Assembly: GCF_014698235.1 (NCBI RefSeq)
Contig: NZ_JACJSP010000014.1
Location: 42,230 to 106,229 of the forward strand
Direction: 5' to 3'
Source: Limnothrix sp. FACHB-406
GTDB taxonomy: Bacteria > Cyanobacteriota > Cyanobacteriia > CACIAM-69d
DNA: 64,000 nucleotides
Position 1 is the first letter of the stretch. The number at the start of each line of letters is the position of its first letter. The notes beneath the pieces are model-generated. The model saw nothing but the letters and a program-made list of their open reading frames with translations. It had not been told where the DNA came from and did not search any database. Made by a program: the position numbers and the translations under genes. Shown one piece after another: positions 52,654 through 62,682 of the stretch.

Positions 52654-54870
52654 CTAGAACCGCTCACCGATACCAAAGTGCAGTCGATTGCCGCCCTCGC
52701 TGTTCCAGCCATAATCCAGCCGGATTGGGCCAAAGGGCGTGCGGGCCCGCAGTCCAACCCCATAGCCCACACCCCAACCGGGCTTTTCACGCACCACGGC
52801 CGGTTGCCCGGGCACATCTTCCCCAGATCCAAGGTCGGTGGCAAAGTCCAGGAACAGCACGCCGCCCACGGGAATTTGTTCCGTTACCTTCAACAGGGGG
52901 AAGCGATATTCCACCGAAGATTGGAAGAAGTAGCGACCGCTGCCCACCTCGCCTTCATCAAACCCGCGCACGGAGTTGGTGCCGCCTAGGGGGAAAGCTT
53001 CATAGGGAGGCAAGTCTCCAAACACGCCGCCCGCTTGCAGGTTCACGGCGATCGTTTCGGGGCCGTTGGTGAACTTGGTGAATTCCACCGGGAAATAGCG
53101 GCTGTAGTTGGCCCGCAGTCGGGTGAAGAAAATACCGGTAATGGGAATGGCTTGATCCAGACCCACCCGGAAGAAGGAGCCTTGGGTGGGGGTGACTCGA
53201 TCGTTTCGGCGATCGTTGGTCAGGGCCAGTTGCAGGGTGAAGATGTCGTCCTTGCCGTCCTCGTTGAAGGCCAGTTGGTTGCCATCTTCGTCTTCGGGGC
53301 TGAGGTCGCCATCGCGATCGACAATGCGCACATGCTGGAACTCTGCCCCCAAGGAGCCGCTCCAGGTGCTGGACAGGGGCCGGCTAAAGACCACGCGCCC
53401 CCCGGTGCGATCGACCCGAGGCAGATCGCCATTGTCCAACTCCACTTCGCGCTCACCCCCATCAAAAATCAGCGAGATCGATCGCCGCTTGTAGAGGTTC
53501 ACCGTGTAGGACGTTCGGTTGGGGTCACCCGCAATCCAAGGATCCGTGAAGCTGAGGTCAAAGCCCAAACCCCGCTCCGACAGTTGCACTTCTGCGCCCA
53601 GCTTTTGGTTATTGCCCCCCAGGTTTTGTTCCTGGAAACTGACGGAACCAAAAATGCCGCTGGTGGAGCTAAAGCCCACTTCCGTTCCCAAAACGGCGGT
53701 GTTTTTCTCCTGAAGATTCACCGACACATCCACCTTGCGCGGATCCGTGCCGGGATTGAGGGTTAACTGCACATCTTCGAAAATGCCCAGTCCAAAGACG
53801 CGCCGCAAATCCTTCTGAATTTGATCGCGGTTAAACACTGCGCCCGGTTTGGTGTCCATTTCGCGGAACACAATGAAATCGCGGGTGCGGCCGGTGACCG
53901 TTGTGCCATCTTCGTTGGTGGGTTTGCCCTCGTCGTTCAGGAAGGTGATGTTGATGTCTTCAATTTGCCCTTCCGCCACTTCCAGGGTCACGTTGCCGTC
54001 TCGACCCACGCGCGGCGATCCCACCACTTGGGCCAGCACATAGCCATTGGACTGATACCACTGGGTGAGCTGTTTGATCGACTCTTGCAGCTTGTTCAGG
54101 TTCAGGGTGGAGCCATACAGGGGGCTGAAGATCCGATCAATTTCCGTGGCTGGCAGCACCGTGGAGCCTTCAATTCGCACCGCCTGTAAAACCGGGTTGG
54201 GGGTGACCTCAAAGGTGACCCGTACCCCCAAGGGGGTGTCGTCCGGCACGGCACGCACGTTGGCGAATAGTCCCGTGGCAAAAATGCGGTTGATGTCCTC
54301 TTGCAGTTGGCTGCGGGTGGCCGTTTGACCTGGCCGGGTGCGAATGACTTTGTAAACCTCCTCTTGCAAGGTGGCTTCTGCGCCGGCCACAACCACTTCC
54401 GCAACCAGAACTCTGGCTTCAGTTGGGGTTTGCTCAGGGGCGGCGGGTTCTTCGGTGGCTGGGCTGGGGGCAGGTTCCCCTTGGGCGATCGCCCCGGTTG
54501 AGGGCTGGGGGCTGGGCTGTGCGGGCCCGGCGGCGATCGTGCCGTTGACCGGGTTGGCCGTTGGGGTTGGTGCTGTCGGGCCGGCGGCCACCGCGATCGG
54601 GGCGGGGGGCACAGGATTGGCCGTGACCGCTGGGGAAACCGGCGACAACTCCGGAGTCGCGGCCACGGATTCCGTGGCTAGCTCCGCCGTTGACTGGGTG
54701 GCCGATGCCGAGTCCGTGGTTGGCTTCGTTGCCGATTCCGCCGTTGATGCTGCTGCCGATTCCGTCGCCGTGGGTGGTTCTGTCGCCCGGGCTGCTGGAC
54801 TGGTCACCGAGACGATCGTGGCACTTGCAGCCAGCACTGGCCACAGGATCATCAAACGCAAAACACGCAT
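52654..54870 (-). CDS. bamA: Omp85/BamA outer-membrane assembly protein
   Basis: 738 residues. Signal peptide ([17 protein letters not shown]), then about 110 residues of Ala/Thr/Ser/Pro repeats, then three POTRA-like domains ([62 protein letters not shown]), the usual number in cyanobacterial Omp85. The barrel starts about residue 390 and ends in the aromatic C-terminus [23 protein letters not shown] is the conserved VRGF loop-6 motif. It inserts beta-barrel proteins. Encoded first of the envelope genes, it shares the transcript with lpxC. Confidence 0.93.
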   Translation of the reverse strand: MRVLRLMILWPVLAASATIVSVTSPAARATEPPTATESAAASTAESATKPTTDSASATQSTAELATESVAATPELSPVSPAVTANPVPPAPIAVAAGPTAPTPTANPVNGTIAAGPAQPSPQPSTGAIAQGEPAPSPATEEPAAPEQTPTEARVLVAEVVVAGAEATLQEEVYKVIRTRPGQTATRSQLQEDINRIFATGLFANVRAVPDDTPLGVRVTFEVTPNPVLQAVRIEGSTVLPATEIDRIFSPLYGSTLNLNKLQESIKQLTQWYQSNGYVLAQVVGSPRVGRDGNVTLEVAEGQIEDINITFLNDEGKPTNEDGTTVTGRTRDFIVFREMDTKPGAVFNRDQIQKDLRRVFGLGIFEDVQLTLNPGTDPRKVDVSVNLQEKNTAVLGTEVGFSSTSGIFGSVSFQEQNLGGNNQKLGAEVQLSERGLGFDLSFTDPWIAGDPNRTSYTVNLYKRRSISLIFDGGEREVELDNGDLPRVDRTGGRVVFSRPLSSTWSGSLGAEFQHVRIVDRDGDLSPEDEDGNQLAFNEDGKDDIFTLQLALTNDRRNDRVTPTQGSFFRVGLDQAIPITGIFFTRLRANYSRYFPVEFTKFTNGPETIAVNLQAGGVFGDLPPYEAFPLGGTNSVRGFDEGEVGSGRYFFQSSVEYRFPLLKVTEQIPVGGVLFLDFATDLGSGEDVPGQPAVVREKPGWGVGYGVGLRARTPFGPIRLDYGWNSEGGNRLHFGIGERF

Positions 54871-55147
54871 ACACTCCTCACCTTAGGACGCAGCCAACTT
54901 TCGATGTGGCGGTGGAAACAACGGGTTAGCGTCCAATTTAGCCATTGAGATGGGTTTGAGGCTCGCTGCTGCGCCGTTGCTCCGAATTTAGGGGTCGGAC
55001 ATCGATCGAGGATTGCAATCGACCACGCGCCACCGGGAGCCATCTCACTCCATCTGAATTCGGTTCGCTAACCGACAACCCAACCAACAACCAAAACAGT
55101 GCAATCCTACCGCAGGAGTTTGTCGCTTGAGAGTGGCCAGGGGATCT

Positions 55148-55870
55148 CTAATTCGCCAAAACCTTTTCCAGGACTCGCTGATAAGCCCCTTCCACGTTTC
55201 CTAAATCTTGGCGGAAGCGATCCTTATCCAACACTCGGGCGATCGGGTCGGTTTCCTTGGCATCCCACAGGCGACAGGTATCCGGGCTAATCTCATCCCC
55301 CAGCACAATCCGCCCGCCGGAGTCGATGCCGAATTCGATCTTGAAGTCCACCAAGATAATGTCGCACTGCTGGAAAAAGTCGCGCAGGATTTCGTTAATC
55401 CGTTGGGTCAGCTCCGTAATTTCTCGTACCTGAGCTGGCGTGGCCAACTTCATGGCGTAGATTCGGCCCTCCGTCACCAATGGATCCCCAAATTCATCAT
55501 TCTTGTAGCAGAACTCAATCAACGGGGGTTCCAGCGGCGTACCCAGGGCAATGCCCGTTTGTTTGCAAAGACTACCGGCGGCAAAATTCCGCACAATCAC
55601 TTCCAACGGCACGATGGTCAAGGCCCGCACATTCATTTCATTGGGAGCGGGGCAGTCCACAAAGTGGGTCGGCACGCCCGCCGCTTCCAGCTTGCGAAAC
55701 AGGTGTTCCGACATGGTGCAGTTAATGCGCCCTTTACCCGCGATCGTCCCTCGTTTTTGGGCATTGAACGCCGTGGCATCGTCCTTGTAACAGGCCAACA
55801 GAATGGTGGGATCCGCCGTGGCGTACAGGATTTTGGCTTTGCCTTCGTAAAGCTTTTGTAGAGCGGTCAT
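55148..55870 (-). CDS. purC: Phosphoribosylaminoimidazole-succinocarboxamide synthase
   Basis: 240 residues, normal length. SAICAR synthase motifs: LYEGKAKILYATADP at the start, FNAQKRGTIAGKG, PLEVIVRNFAAGSLCKQTG, ILVDFKIEFGIDSGGRIVLGDEISPDTCRLWD. Adds aspartate in purine synthesis. It lies 280 bases upstream of omp85 on the same strand; the purC-omp85-lpx order is common in cyanobacteria, but with this gap a separate omp85 promoter is likely. Confidence 0.96.
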   Translation of the reverse strand: MTALQKLYEGKAKILYATADPTILLACYKDDATAFNAQKRGTIAGKGRINCTMSEHLFRKLEAAGVPTHFVDCPAPNEMNVRALTIVPLEVIVRNFAAGSLCKQTGIALGTPLEPPLIEFCYKNDEFGDPLVTEGRIYAMKLATPAQVREITELTQRINEILRDFFQQCDIILVDFKIEFGIDSGGRIVLGDEISPDTCRLWDAKETDPIARVLDKDRFRQDLGNVEGAYQRVLEKVLAN

Positions 55871-55922
55871 GGATTCCTGAAGCGCAATAATTCCTGAAGC
55901 GCAATAAATTTCGACCCATCCA

Positions 55923-55939
55923 GCTTAGGGCCTGTCGTC
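55923..55939. repeat. 17-bp dispersed sequence, copy 1
   Basis: GCTTAGGGCCTGTCGTC, identical at 58064-58080. Both copies lie between genes; it could be the end of a decayed transposon. Confidence 0.55.
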
Positions 55940-56051
55940 CATGGCCAGCCGCTGAGCGATCATGACGGCTCGATGGCCGCCCGGTGGCCTGGTTGGATTG
56001 CTGCAATTCTGCACTGCTGTGTGGCTGTTGCGTGGCTAGAGTCCCGTTTGG

Positions 56052-56504
56052 TTAAATCCCCACCCGATCGCGATCGGGGTTTAGCCATTGCCACAGGAAA
56101 TCGTAGTGATGGATATAGCCTGGTTCCTCAGCCACGCGGGCGGCCGCCAACAGGGGCGACACCAGCGCCTTAATCGTCAGGGCAATCAGAAACGGAATTC
56201 CGACCAGGGCGCTGCAAAGGGCGGCCGCTACCAAAACGTTGAGATGAAAATTCACGGCCGATCGGGCGTTGGCCTGGGCCCGGGGGTCAGGAGCCGCCAC
56301 CATAATTGCGATCGCCAAACCGCAGCAGACCAATTCCAATAACACTGCGCGATCGACCCCGATCGGGGCCAGGGTCACCATTCCCAAACCGCAGCCCAGG
56401 AACACTGACCAGTGGGCCAACGTTGCCAGCCAATCCGACTGATCCGGTTGGGGCGGATTGGTGCGCCAAGGCTCGAACTGCCATTGCCCAAGTTGCCATC
56501 CCAT
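56052..56504 (-). CDS. DUF4870-type membrane protein
   Basis: 150 residues. After an N-terminal soluble part (WQLGQWQFEPWRTNPPQ) come three or four hydrophobic helices and the DUF4870/Tic20-like signature ARSAVNFHLNVLVAAALCSAL, then IPFLIALTIKALVSPLLAA. Function unknown. The ATG at 56504 is chosen because AGGAGG stands five bases ahead; seven further codons upstream would be included by an earlier ATG. Confidence 0.75.
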   Translation of the reverse strand: MGWQLGQWQFEPWRTNPPQPDQSDWLATLAHWSVFLGCGLGMVTLAPIGVDRAVLLELVCCGLAIAIMVAAPDPRAQANARSAVNFHLNVLVAAALCSALVGIPFLIALTIKALVSPLLAAARVAEEPGYIHHYDFLWQWLNPDRDRVGI

Positions 56505-57019
56505 AAACACCTCCTGACCGGTCAATGCGGGCGACGATGTTCGGCGGCCGTCTCAACCGAGTTTCAACGTTTCAACCCAAGGTCAACCGACTTGTGTTAG
56601 CAACCACCACACCACAACAACACGATCGGGCAACCAAAACATCGATACCTTAGTTCTATCGACTTTTGGGGACAGCATCCTGAGGACTTGGCGGCTTGTA
56701 ATGTTTATTTGCACTCATTTGTGCTGATCGCGCCGCTTTGCTTCCCCGCTGCTCCAGGGGGCGATCGCAGGGCGCAAGTCACCCAAACCTATTCCTGAAC
56801 CAATAATCCTGCGTAGATCCTGCGTAAATCCTGAGCAAATCCCGAACCAATTCCAGGCGAATTCCGAGCAAATTCCGAGCAAATCAGTGAAGCCTGAGCA
56901 CATTTTTCCTGATCAAACTTTACGTATCTTTACGCTCTTATCTCCGCTGGCCCCTCAGGCTTTACGCTAAAAACGCCGATCGGCCTCCCTGTTTTTGAGA
57001 CTCAATCCTTTAACACCCT
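56505..57019. other. Intergenic region with 11-bp array before hemB
   Basis: About 515 bases between divergent genes. The seven-copy 11-bp array at 56806-56882 is the only clear structure. Confidence 0.5.
56806..56882. repeat. 11-bp tandem array, seven copies
   Basis: Units such as ATCCTGCGTAA, ATCCTGAGCAA and ATTCCGAGCAA run uninterrupted for 77 bases, 140 bases upstream of hemB. The period is close to one DNA turn. Confidence 0.9.
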
Positions 57020-58003
57020 ATGTTCCCCACCCATCGCCCTCGTCGTTTGCGGACTAGCGAAACCCTGCGCCGCATGGTTGCGGAAACCGTCGTCACCACC
57101 AACGATTTGATCTACCCGTTGTTTGCAGTGCCGGGTGAAGGGGTGGCGAACGAAGTGAAGTCGATGCCGGGTGTTTATCAACTCTCGATCGACAAAATCG
57201 TTGAAGAAGCCAAACAGGTTTATGACCTAGGAATTCCTGCCATCATTTTGTTTGGAATTCCCGCTGAAAAAGACACCGACGCAACCGGTGCTTGGCATGA
57301 TTGCGGCATTGTCCAAAAGGCAACCGAAGCCGTGAAAAAAGCCGTGCCCGATTTGGTGGTGGCGGTGGATACTTGCCTGTGCGAATACACCAGCCACGGG
57401 CACTGTGGCTATTTGGAAACGGGCGATCTCAGCGGACGAGTTCTGAATGATCCCACCTTGGAATTGCTGAAAAAAACCGCCATTGCCCAAGCCAATGCCG
57501 GAGCCGACATCATTGCACCTTCGGGGATGATGGATGGGTTTGTGAAATCCATTCGGGAAGCCTTGGATGCGGCTAAATTCCAAGACATTCCAATCCTCTC
57601 CTACGCCGCCAAATATGCCTCGGCTTACTATGGGCCGTTCCGGGATGCGGCTGAATCAACCCCGCAATTTGGCGATCGACGCACCTATCAAATGGATCCG
57701 GCCAATGGACGGGAAGCCATCAAGGAAATTGTCCTGGACATTGCTGAAGGGGCAGATATGTTGATGGTGAAGCCGGCCCTGGCCTACATGGACATCATTT
57801 GGCGCGTGAAGGAAGCTAGCAATTTGCCTGTGGCGGCCTATAACGTTTCCGGTGAATATTCGATGGTGAAGGCGGCGGCCCTCAACGGTTGGATTGATGA
57901 GCAACGCGTGGTGATGGAAACCATGACTAGCTTTAAGCGATCGGGCGCAGATTTGATTCTGACTTACCACGCCAAGGATGTGGCTCGCTGGCTGAAGGGC
58001 TAA
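57020..58003 (+). CDS. hemB: Delta-aminolevulinic acid dehydratase (porphobilinogen synthase)
   Basis: 327 residues. Begins [18 protein letters not shown] and contains the zinc cysteines [18 protein letters not shown], the first active-site Lys198 in [18 protein letters not shown] and the Schiff-base Lys251 in [12 protein letters not shown]. It condenses two 5-aminolevulinate molecules, the common step to chlorophyll, haem and bilins. The three-Cys loop indicates a zinc-type enzyme rather than the Asp-rich magnesium type of plants. Confidence 0.96.
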   Translation: MFPTHRPRRLRTSETLRRMVAETVVTTNDLIYPLFAVPGEGVANEVKSMPGVYQLSIDKIVEEAKQVYDLGIPAIILFGIPAEKDTDATGAWHDCGIVQKATEAVKKAVPDLVVAVDTCLCEYTSHGHCGYLETGDLSGRVLNDPTLELLKKTAIAQANAGADIIAPSGMMDGFVKSIREALDAAKFQDIPILSYAAKYASAYYGPFRDAAESTPQFGDRRTYQMDPANGREAIKEIVLDIAEGADMLMVKPALAYMDIIWRVKEASNLPVAAYNVSGEYSMVKAAALNGWIDEQRVVMETMTSFKRSGADLILTYHAKDVARWLKG

Positions 58004-58063
58004 GCGGATTCCTGAGACGTATTTTCAGGCACTCACGAAGCATCGGCTGCTATGGGGCAAGGG

Positions 58064-58080
58064 GCTTAGGGCCTGTCGTC
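58064..58080. repeat. 17-bp dispersed sequence, copy 2
   Basis: Same 17 bases as 55923-55939. It lies inside a tract that also has a half and a full copy of the CAAGGGG element. Confidence 0.55.
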
Positions 58081-58123
58081 AAATCGCCTGAAACCTTGAT
58101 TCCGCCGTTGGCAGATCGTGGGG

Positions 58124-58147
58124 GACAAGGGGCTTAAGCCCCTTGTC
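58124..58147. repeat. Dispersed palindromic element, copy 3
   Basis: Perfect 24-bp palindrome with CTT|AAG at its centre, so both arms changed together relative to the TTT|AAA copies. A half-copy (GCAAGGGGCTTA) precedes it near 58057. Confidence 0.85.
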
Positions 58148-58279
58148 TTTGATAAAGCTTTTTGGATTTGGTTTTTTAGATCCAGGGTGCTCCTGAGGTA
58201 AGTGGCACAGGCGGCGGCACTCGAATTGAGGAAGCTGCGTCTGCTAAAACAGGCCTCAACAAGTCTCTCCTGGAAATCT

Positions 58280-60523
58280 ATGACACTCGTTACCTCCCTG
58301 GCCGATAACGGCCCCGGTTCCCTGCGTGCGGCCTTGGCGGCGGCCCCCAATGGCGACACCATCACCTTTGCCCCCAACTTGGCCAACCAAACCATTCGCC
58401 TCACCAGTGGCCAACTGTTGGTCGATCGGGACATCATCATCGATGGAGCCAATGCGCCAGGGTTGGTAATTAGCGGCAACGAAAGCAGCCGGGTGTTTTA
58501 TGTCAGCAAGCAGGGCGGTTCCGCCACGTTTCGCAACCTGACCGTGGCCGATGGGCGCACCCGAGGAGCCACCAACGTCAGCACTTCCGGCGCGGGGATT
58601 GGCACTGACATTCGCGTCAACCTGACGATCGATAACGTCACCTTCCGCAACAACGAGGCGGAAAACTTCTCCGGCGGTGCGGTGTCCCTGGAGTTTCAGG
58701 GGAAGGGCACGATCACCAACAGCCGCTTTGACAACAACCGAGCCAGCCAAAAAAATAGCGGCTCGATCGTGGAGTTTGGGGCCGGCGCGGTGCAAAGTTG
58801 GGCCGAAACGACGCTGGTGGTGCGCAACAGCGAATTCACCAACAACAAAGGAACCAACGGCGGGGCGATCGGCACGATCCAAACCGAGTTGCTAGTGGAA
58901 AACAGCCGTTTTGTGGGCAACGATTCCAGCAAAGGCGGCGCGGCCTTTTGGGGCCAAGGTGGGGCCATCTACGCTGACGCTGCCAGCAAATTTGGCGATG
59001 GGGTGGGTGGTCAAATGATCATTCGGAGCAGCTACTTTTCGGCCAACCGAGCCGCTGCTCAAGGGGGGGCGCTTTCGCTCTATCCCTACCGACCGGACAA
59101 GGCGTTGATTGAGAATTCAATCATTGTTGACAACACCGTGGTGGCCGATCCGGGCGGGAATGGCTTGGGGGGCGGTGTGCGCTTGGCCGTGGGTGATGCG
59201 ATCATTCGCAACAGCACGATCGCCAATAACAATGCTGAAACTCAAGGCGGCGGGGTTTGGATTGCGGAAGATGCTTCAGTGCAAATCATCAACACCACGA
59301 TCGGGAATAACAAAGCAGTGAATCCCGATCCGCTGCGGGGAATTGGCGGCGGCATTTTCTTTGCCAATAATCAGGCGAACAAGCTCATTAATGTCACCTT
59401 GGCTAACAACACCGCGAGTGGCTTTGGCGGCGGCATTTTCAAAAATGATGCGTCCTCGGTGGAAGTCACGAACAGTTTGTTCGTAAACAATCGGGCCGGC
59501 AACAGCTTTAGCGAATCGTTCCAAACCAACCGCACCCTGACCGATGGGGGTAATAACCTGCAATTTCCCGCCTCGTTGCCCGGGGGCAAAGATCCGCAAA
59601 TTACCGGCAGCGCGATCGTAGCCGATCCAAAGCTGGGGCCCCTGCAAGACATTGGCGGCGGCCAATTGGGCTATTTGTTGCAAGCGGGCAGCCCGGCCAT
59701 TAACGCCGGAAAAGCCGTGGCCGGTGTGACGACGGATCAGCGCAGTTTGCCGCGTGATGGGGCGATCGACATTGGCTCCACGGAATTTGGTGTGGGTGGC
59801 GGTGGTACAACTCCGCCCCCAGCGGGTCAGTTCACTTCCGGTAATGATGACCTGAACTTGACCGATAACGCTGATTCGGCCGATGCCCTGGCCGGGAACG
59901 ATCGGGTGGTGGCCCTCAGCGGGAGTGACAATGTTTTTGGGAATGCGGGCGATGACAGCCTCTTTGGGAATGCGGGTGATGACACGCTGTTGGGTGGCGA
60001 TGGTGCGGATTTCCTGTTTGGCGGGCGCGATCGCGATCGACTCTTCGGCAACCTAGGCAATGACCAGATCTTCGGCAACATCGGTGACGATGAGCTTTAT
60101 GGCGGTCGTGATGCGGATAGCCTGTTTGGCGGCCAAAACAACGACAGCCTGTTTGGCAACATCGGTGCAGACTTGCTCTCGGGCGATTTGGGTGATGATT
60201 CCCTCTTTGGGGGGCAAGACAATGACACCCTGTTGGGCGGTGACGGAGCCGATTTGCTCTCGGGCGATTTGGGCAACGATCTCCTCACGGGGGGCGCGGG
60301 GGCCGATCGGTTCATCATCGGTTCCGGCAAGGGCACGGAAACGATTACTGATTACCAAGACGGCACGGACAGGATTTTGCTGGCGGCTCCGTTGGCCTTT
60401 GGTGGTCTCAGTTTTGCCACGGTCAGCGGTGGGGCGGAAATTCGCTTTGGCAGTGAGGTGTTGGCCTTTGTGCAGGGGGTGAGTCCGGCGGTGTTTGACC
60501 CGGCAGACTTCGGAACCATCTAG
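58280..60523 (+). CDS. Right-handed beta-helix protein with RTX calcium-binding tail
   Basis: 747 residues from the ATG. It opens with a CSLREA-like segment (VTSLADNGPGSLRAALAA), then about 480 residues of parallel beta-helix repeats rich in Asn/Gly (VRNSEFTNNKGTNGG, IRNSTIANNNAETQGGG, LINVTLANNTASGFGGG). From about 515 come at least a dozen GGxGxDxLx-type nonapeptides (FGNAGDDSLFGNAGDDTLLG), then ADRFIIGSGKGTETITDYQDG, a standard RTX end. The lack of a Sec signal and the RTX end point to type I secretion; no ABC exporter genes are nearby. A GTG at 58202 would add 26 residues. Confidence 0.85.
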   Translation: MTLVTSLADNGPGSLRAALAAAPNGDTITFAPNLANQTIRLTSGQLLVDRDIIIDGANAPGLVISGNESSRVFYVSKQGGSATFRNLTVADGRTRGATNVSTSGAGIGTDIRVNLTIDNVTFRNNEAENFSGGAVSLEFQGKGTITNSRFDNNRASQKNSGSIVEFGAGAVQSWAETTLVVRNSEFTNNKGTNGGAIGTIQTELLVENSRFVGNDSSKGGAAFWGQGGAIYADAASKFGDGVGGQMIIRSSYFSANRAAAQGGALSLYPYRPDKALIENSIIVDNTVVADPGGNGLGGGVRLAVGDAIIRNSTIANNNAETQGGGVWIAEDASVQIINTTIGNNKAVNPDPLRGIGGGIFFANNQANKLINVTLANNTASGFGGGIFKNDASSVEVTNSLFVNNRAGNSFSESFQTNRTLTDGGNNLQFPASLPGGKDPQITGSAIVADPKLGPLQDIGGGQLGYLLQAGSPAINAGKAVAGVTTDQRSLPRDGAIDIGSTEFGVGGGGTTPPPAGQFTSGNDDLNLTDNADSADALAGNDRVVALSGSDNVFGNAGDDSLFGNAGDDTLLGGDGADFLFGGRDRDRLFGNLGNDQIFGNIGDDELYGGRDADSLFGGQNNDSLFGNIGADLLSGDLGDDSLFGGQDNDTLLGGDGADLLSGDLGNDLLTGGAGADRFIIGSGKGTETITDYQDGTDRILLAAPLAFGGLSFATVSGGAEIRFGSEVLAFVQGVSPAVFDPADFGTI

Positions 60524-60609
60524 CACTATTTAAGGGGCGATCGCCCAATCCAACCTGGCCGATCGCCCCTTGTCATAATGAGACCAATTGCGATCGTGAG
60601 GATCCGCCA

Positions 60610-61368
60610 ATGATTGCCCAAACCCCCAGCGCACCGGGAATAATCCAACCGAAACCGATCGAGTATCCCGACAGCGACGGCCAGCCGATGGCAGACAACA
60701 CCAAACAATTCCAATGGATTCAAACCATCCATAGCAACCTCGCTGCCCTTTTCGCCGATGATCCCCAAGTCTTCGTAGCGGGCGACTTGCTTTGGTATCC
60801 CGTTGAAGGCGACAACAAAACCCGCCAAGCGCCCGATGTGATGGTGGTGTTTGGCGCACCCAAGGGCGATCGGGGTTCCTATATGCAATGGCGCGAAAAC
60901 AACATCGCCCCGCAGGTGGTGTTTGAAATTTTGTCGCCGGGGAATCGCCTAACCGAAATGATGAAAAAGCAGATGTTCTATCACCGCCATGGCGTGGAGG
61001 AATATTACATCTATGACCCCGATCGCAACGACTTGAGCATCTTGATTCGGGGGGCAGGCGAGGCGCTGGAACCGGTGGATGAACCGGATAGTTGGGTCAG
61101 TCCTCGGTTGGGCATTCGGTTCCAACTGGGCGAAGAAACCCTCACGCTCCTGCGGCCAGACGGCCAGCCTTTTTCCACCCTGATTGAGGAGCGCCAACGG
61201 GCTGAACAAGCGGAGCAGCAAGCCGCACAAGCACGGGAGCAAGCTGAGCAGGCCCAACAACAGGCGGCAGAAGAGCGCCAACGGGCTGAACAGGCCCAGC
61301 AGCGTGCCGATCGCCTCGCGGCTCGACTACGAGAATTGGGGCTGGATCCCGAAACGATCGACCCCTAA
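60610..61368 (+). CDS. Uma2-family (DUF820) nuclease-like protein, intact
   Basis: 252 residues. PD-(D/E)XK-fold landmarks: PIEYPDSDGQPMADN, ARQ-type APDVMVVFG after DNKTRQ, APQVVFEILSPGNR and VEEYYIYDPDRNDLSILI. After about 190 a coiled-coil built from EQAEQQAAQ and EERQRAEQ repeats. It is related to the disrupted gene at 16909. Uma2 proteins are multi-copy in cyanobacteria and their role is unclear. The 25-base gap to the TPR gene suggests co-transcription. Confidence 0.87.
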   Translation: MIAQTPSAPGIIQPKPIEYPDSDGQPMADNTKQFQWIQTIHSNLAALFADDPQVFVAGDLLWYPVEGDNKTRQAPDVMVVFGAPKGDRGSYMQWRENNIAPQVVFEILSPGNRLTEMMKKQMFYHRHGVEEYYIYDPDRNDLSILIRGAGEALEPVDEPDSWVSPRLGIRFQLGEETLTLLRPDGQPFSTLIEERQRAEQAEQQAAQAREQAEQAQQQAAEERQRAEQAQQRADRLAARLRELGLDPETIDP

Positions 61369-61393
61369 AGCACAGGAAAGGGAGTAAGCATCA

Positions 61394-62629
61394 ATGTTGC
61401 GATCGATCAAAATTGGCCGGGTCAAAATCGGCTTGGTGGGATGGGGACTTTGGCTAGGGACGATCGCTCCTGGCCAGTCGATCGCCCGGGCCATGCCTTC
61501 ACCAACGTCCGAACCACCGGTTTTGCCGGTTTTGATTGATTGCCAAAACTTGCAACCGGCTCCCGATCGCAGCAAAACCCTTCCCCCGGACGCAGCGGAA
61601 AACCTGGGTGATTGGCAGCTTTGCACCCAGCATCCTGAAACCGCGATCGAGTGGTATCAAACAGCCCTGGCCGGTTACCGTGCCTTGGGAGAAAGTGCCG
61701 AGGCATCCGTAACGATCGCCCTGTTCAAGCTGGCTCGGGCCCACCTGATGGCTGAACAGCCCACCGCTGCTCTGGATTACTACCACCAAGCGATCGAGCG
61801 AGATCCGATCTATGGCTTCTTGGATTTATTCCTGGAACGGCAGGTTTCGCCCCTAGGAGAACCGGTCACGGACTCTGGATTGCGGGGCAATGGCTACAGT
61901 GGCCCCACCCGAGCGGAACCCTCGATCGCCGCCAGCGCCCAGTTTGAGCTGGCCTACGACTCCTATCGCCTTGGGCAAATCACCGCCGCCCTTCAGGCCT
62001 ATCGCACCGCCTTGCAACTGCGGCCCAACTTTGCCCAGGCCCACTTAGGGCTAGGCATGGTTCTGGAGCGGCAAATGGACTACGAAGGCGCAATCCGAGC
62101 CTATCAAACTGCCCTCAAACTGGAGCCAGACTTGGTTTGGGGGCATTACCGCCTAGGCGCGTTGCTCACCATTCGCTATCAACCAACGGCGGCCCGGGCC
62201 GCCCTGCGGCGGGTGGTGGATGCCCACACGGGTCTCGATTCCTTGGGAGAAGCGGTTAAAGCGGCAATCATCGAAGACCTAATGGGGGATTTCTACCAAT
62301 CCCGAGGAGACTCGGCCGAGGCCGATCGCGCCTATCAACGGGCCCTGGCCCTCGCTCCCCAGGGGCCGGGTTTTTACCTAAAGCTGGGGAAAAACTGCCT
62401 GATTTGGGGCCAACATCAACGGGCGATCGACTCCTTTCGCGCTGCCCTGGCCCAACTGCCGCCCGACCATCCCGATCGGGAACTGGCTGAAGTGGGCATT
62501 GCCGAAGCCCTGGTTTGGTCGGATCGTTGGGCCGAGGCCAGGGCCCAGCTAGACAGCGTTCTTCAGCGTTGGCCCAACTCTGCTGATGCCCAGAAATTAA
62601 GGGATCATGTCAACAGTCGGCCCCGCTAG
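61394..62629 (+). CDS. Tetratricopeptide repeat protein, exported
   Basis: 411 residues. A hydrophobic N-terminus (IGLVGWGLWLGTIAPGQSIARAM) suggests a signal peptide. From about 85 several TPR pairs follow: ALFKLARAHLMAEQPTAALDYYHQAI, FELAYDSYRLGQITAALQAYRTAL, AHLGLGMVLERQMDYEGAIRAYQTAL, FYLKLGKNCLIWGQHQRAIDSFRAAL. The TPR superhelix mediates protein contacts, here likely in the periplasm. Specific partner unknown. Confidence 0.82.
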   Translation: MLRSIKIGRVKIGLVGWGLWLGTIAPGQSIARAMPSPTSEPPVLPVLIDCQNLQPAPDRSKTLPPDAAENLGDWQLCTQHPETAIEWYQTALAGYRALGESAEASVTIALFKLARAHLMAEQPTAALDYYHQAIERDPIYGFLDLFLERQVSPLGEPVTDSGLRGNGYSGPTRAEPSIAASAQFELAYDSYRLGQITAALQAYRTALQLRPNFAQAHLGLGMVLERQMDYEGAIRAYQTALKLEPDLVWGHYRLGALLTIRYQPTAARAALRRVVDAHTGLDSLGEAVKAAIIEDLMGDFYQSRGDSAEADRAYQRALALAPQGPGFYLKLGKNCLIWGQHQRAIDSFRAALAQLPPDHPDRELAEVGIAEALVWSDRWAEARAQLDSVLQRWPNSADAQKLRDHVNSRPR

Positions 62630-62682
62630 CGTCGGTTATCCTATCCCATGGTTCAAAAATCATTTCCTAGGGATGTTTCCAG

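Noticed and set aside
56806..56882. CRISPR array
   Set aside because: Units are 11 bp with no unique spacers between them. No array in the window has the 23-37 bp repeats with spacers a CRISPR needs, and no cas gene is present.
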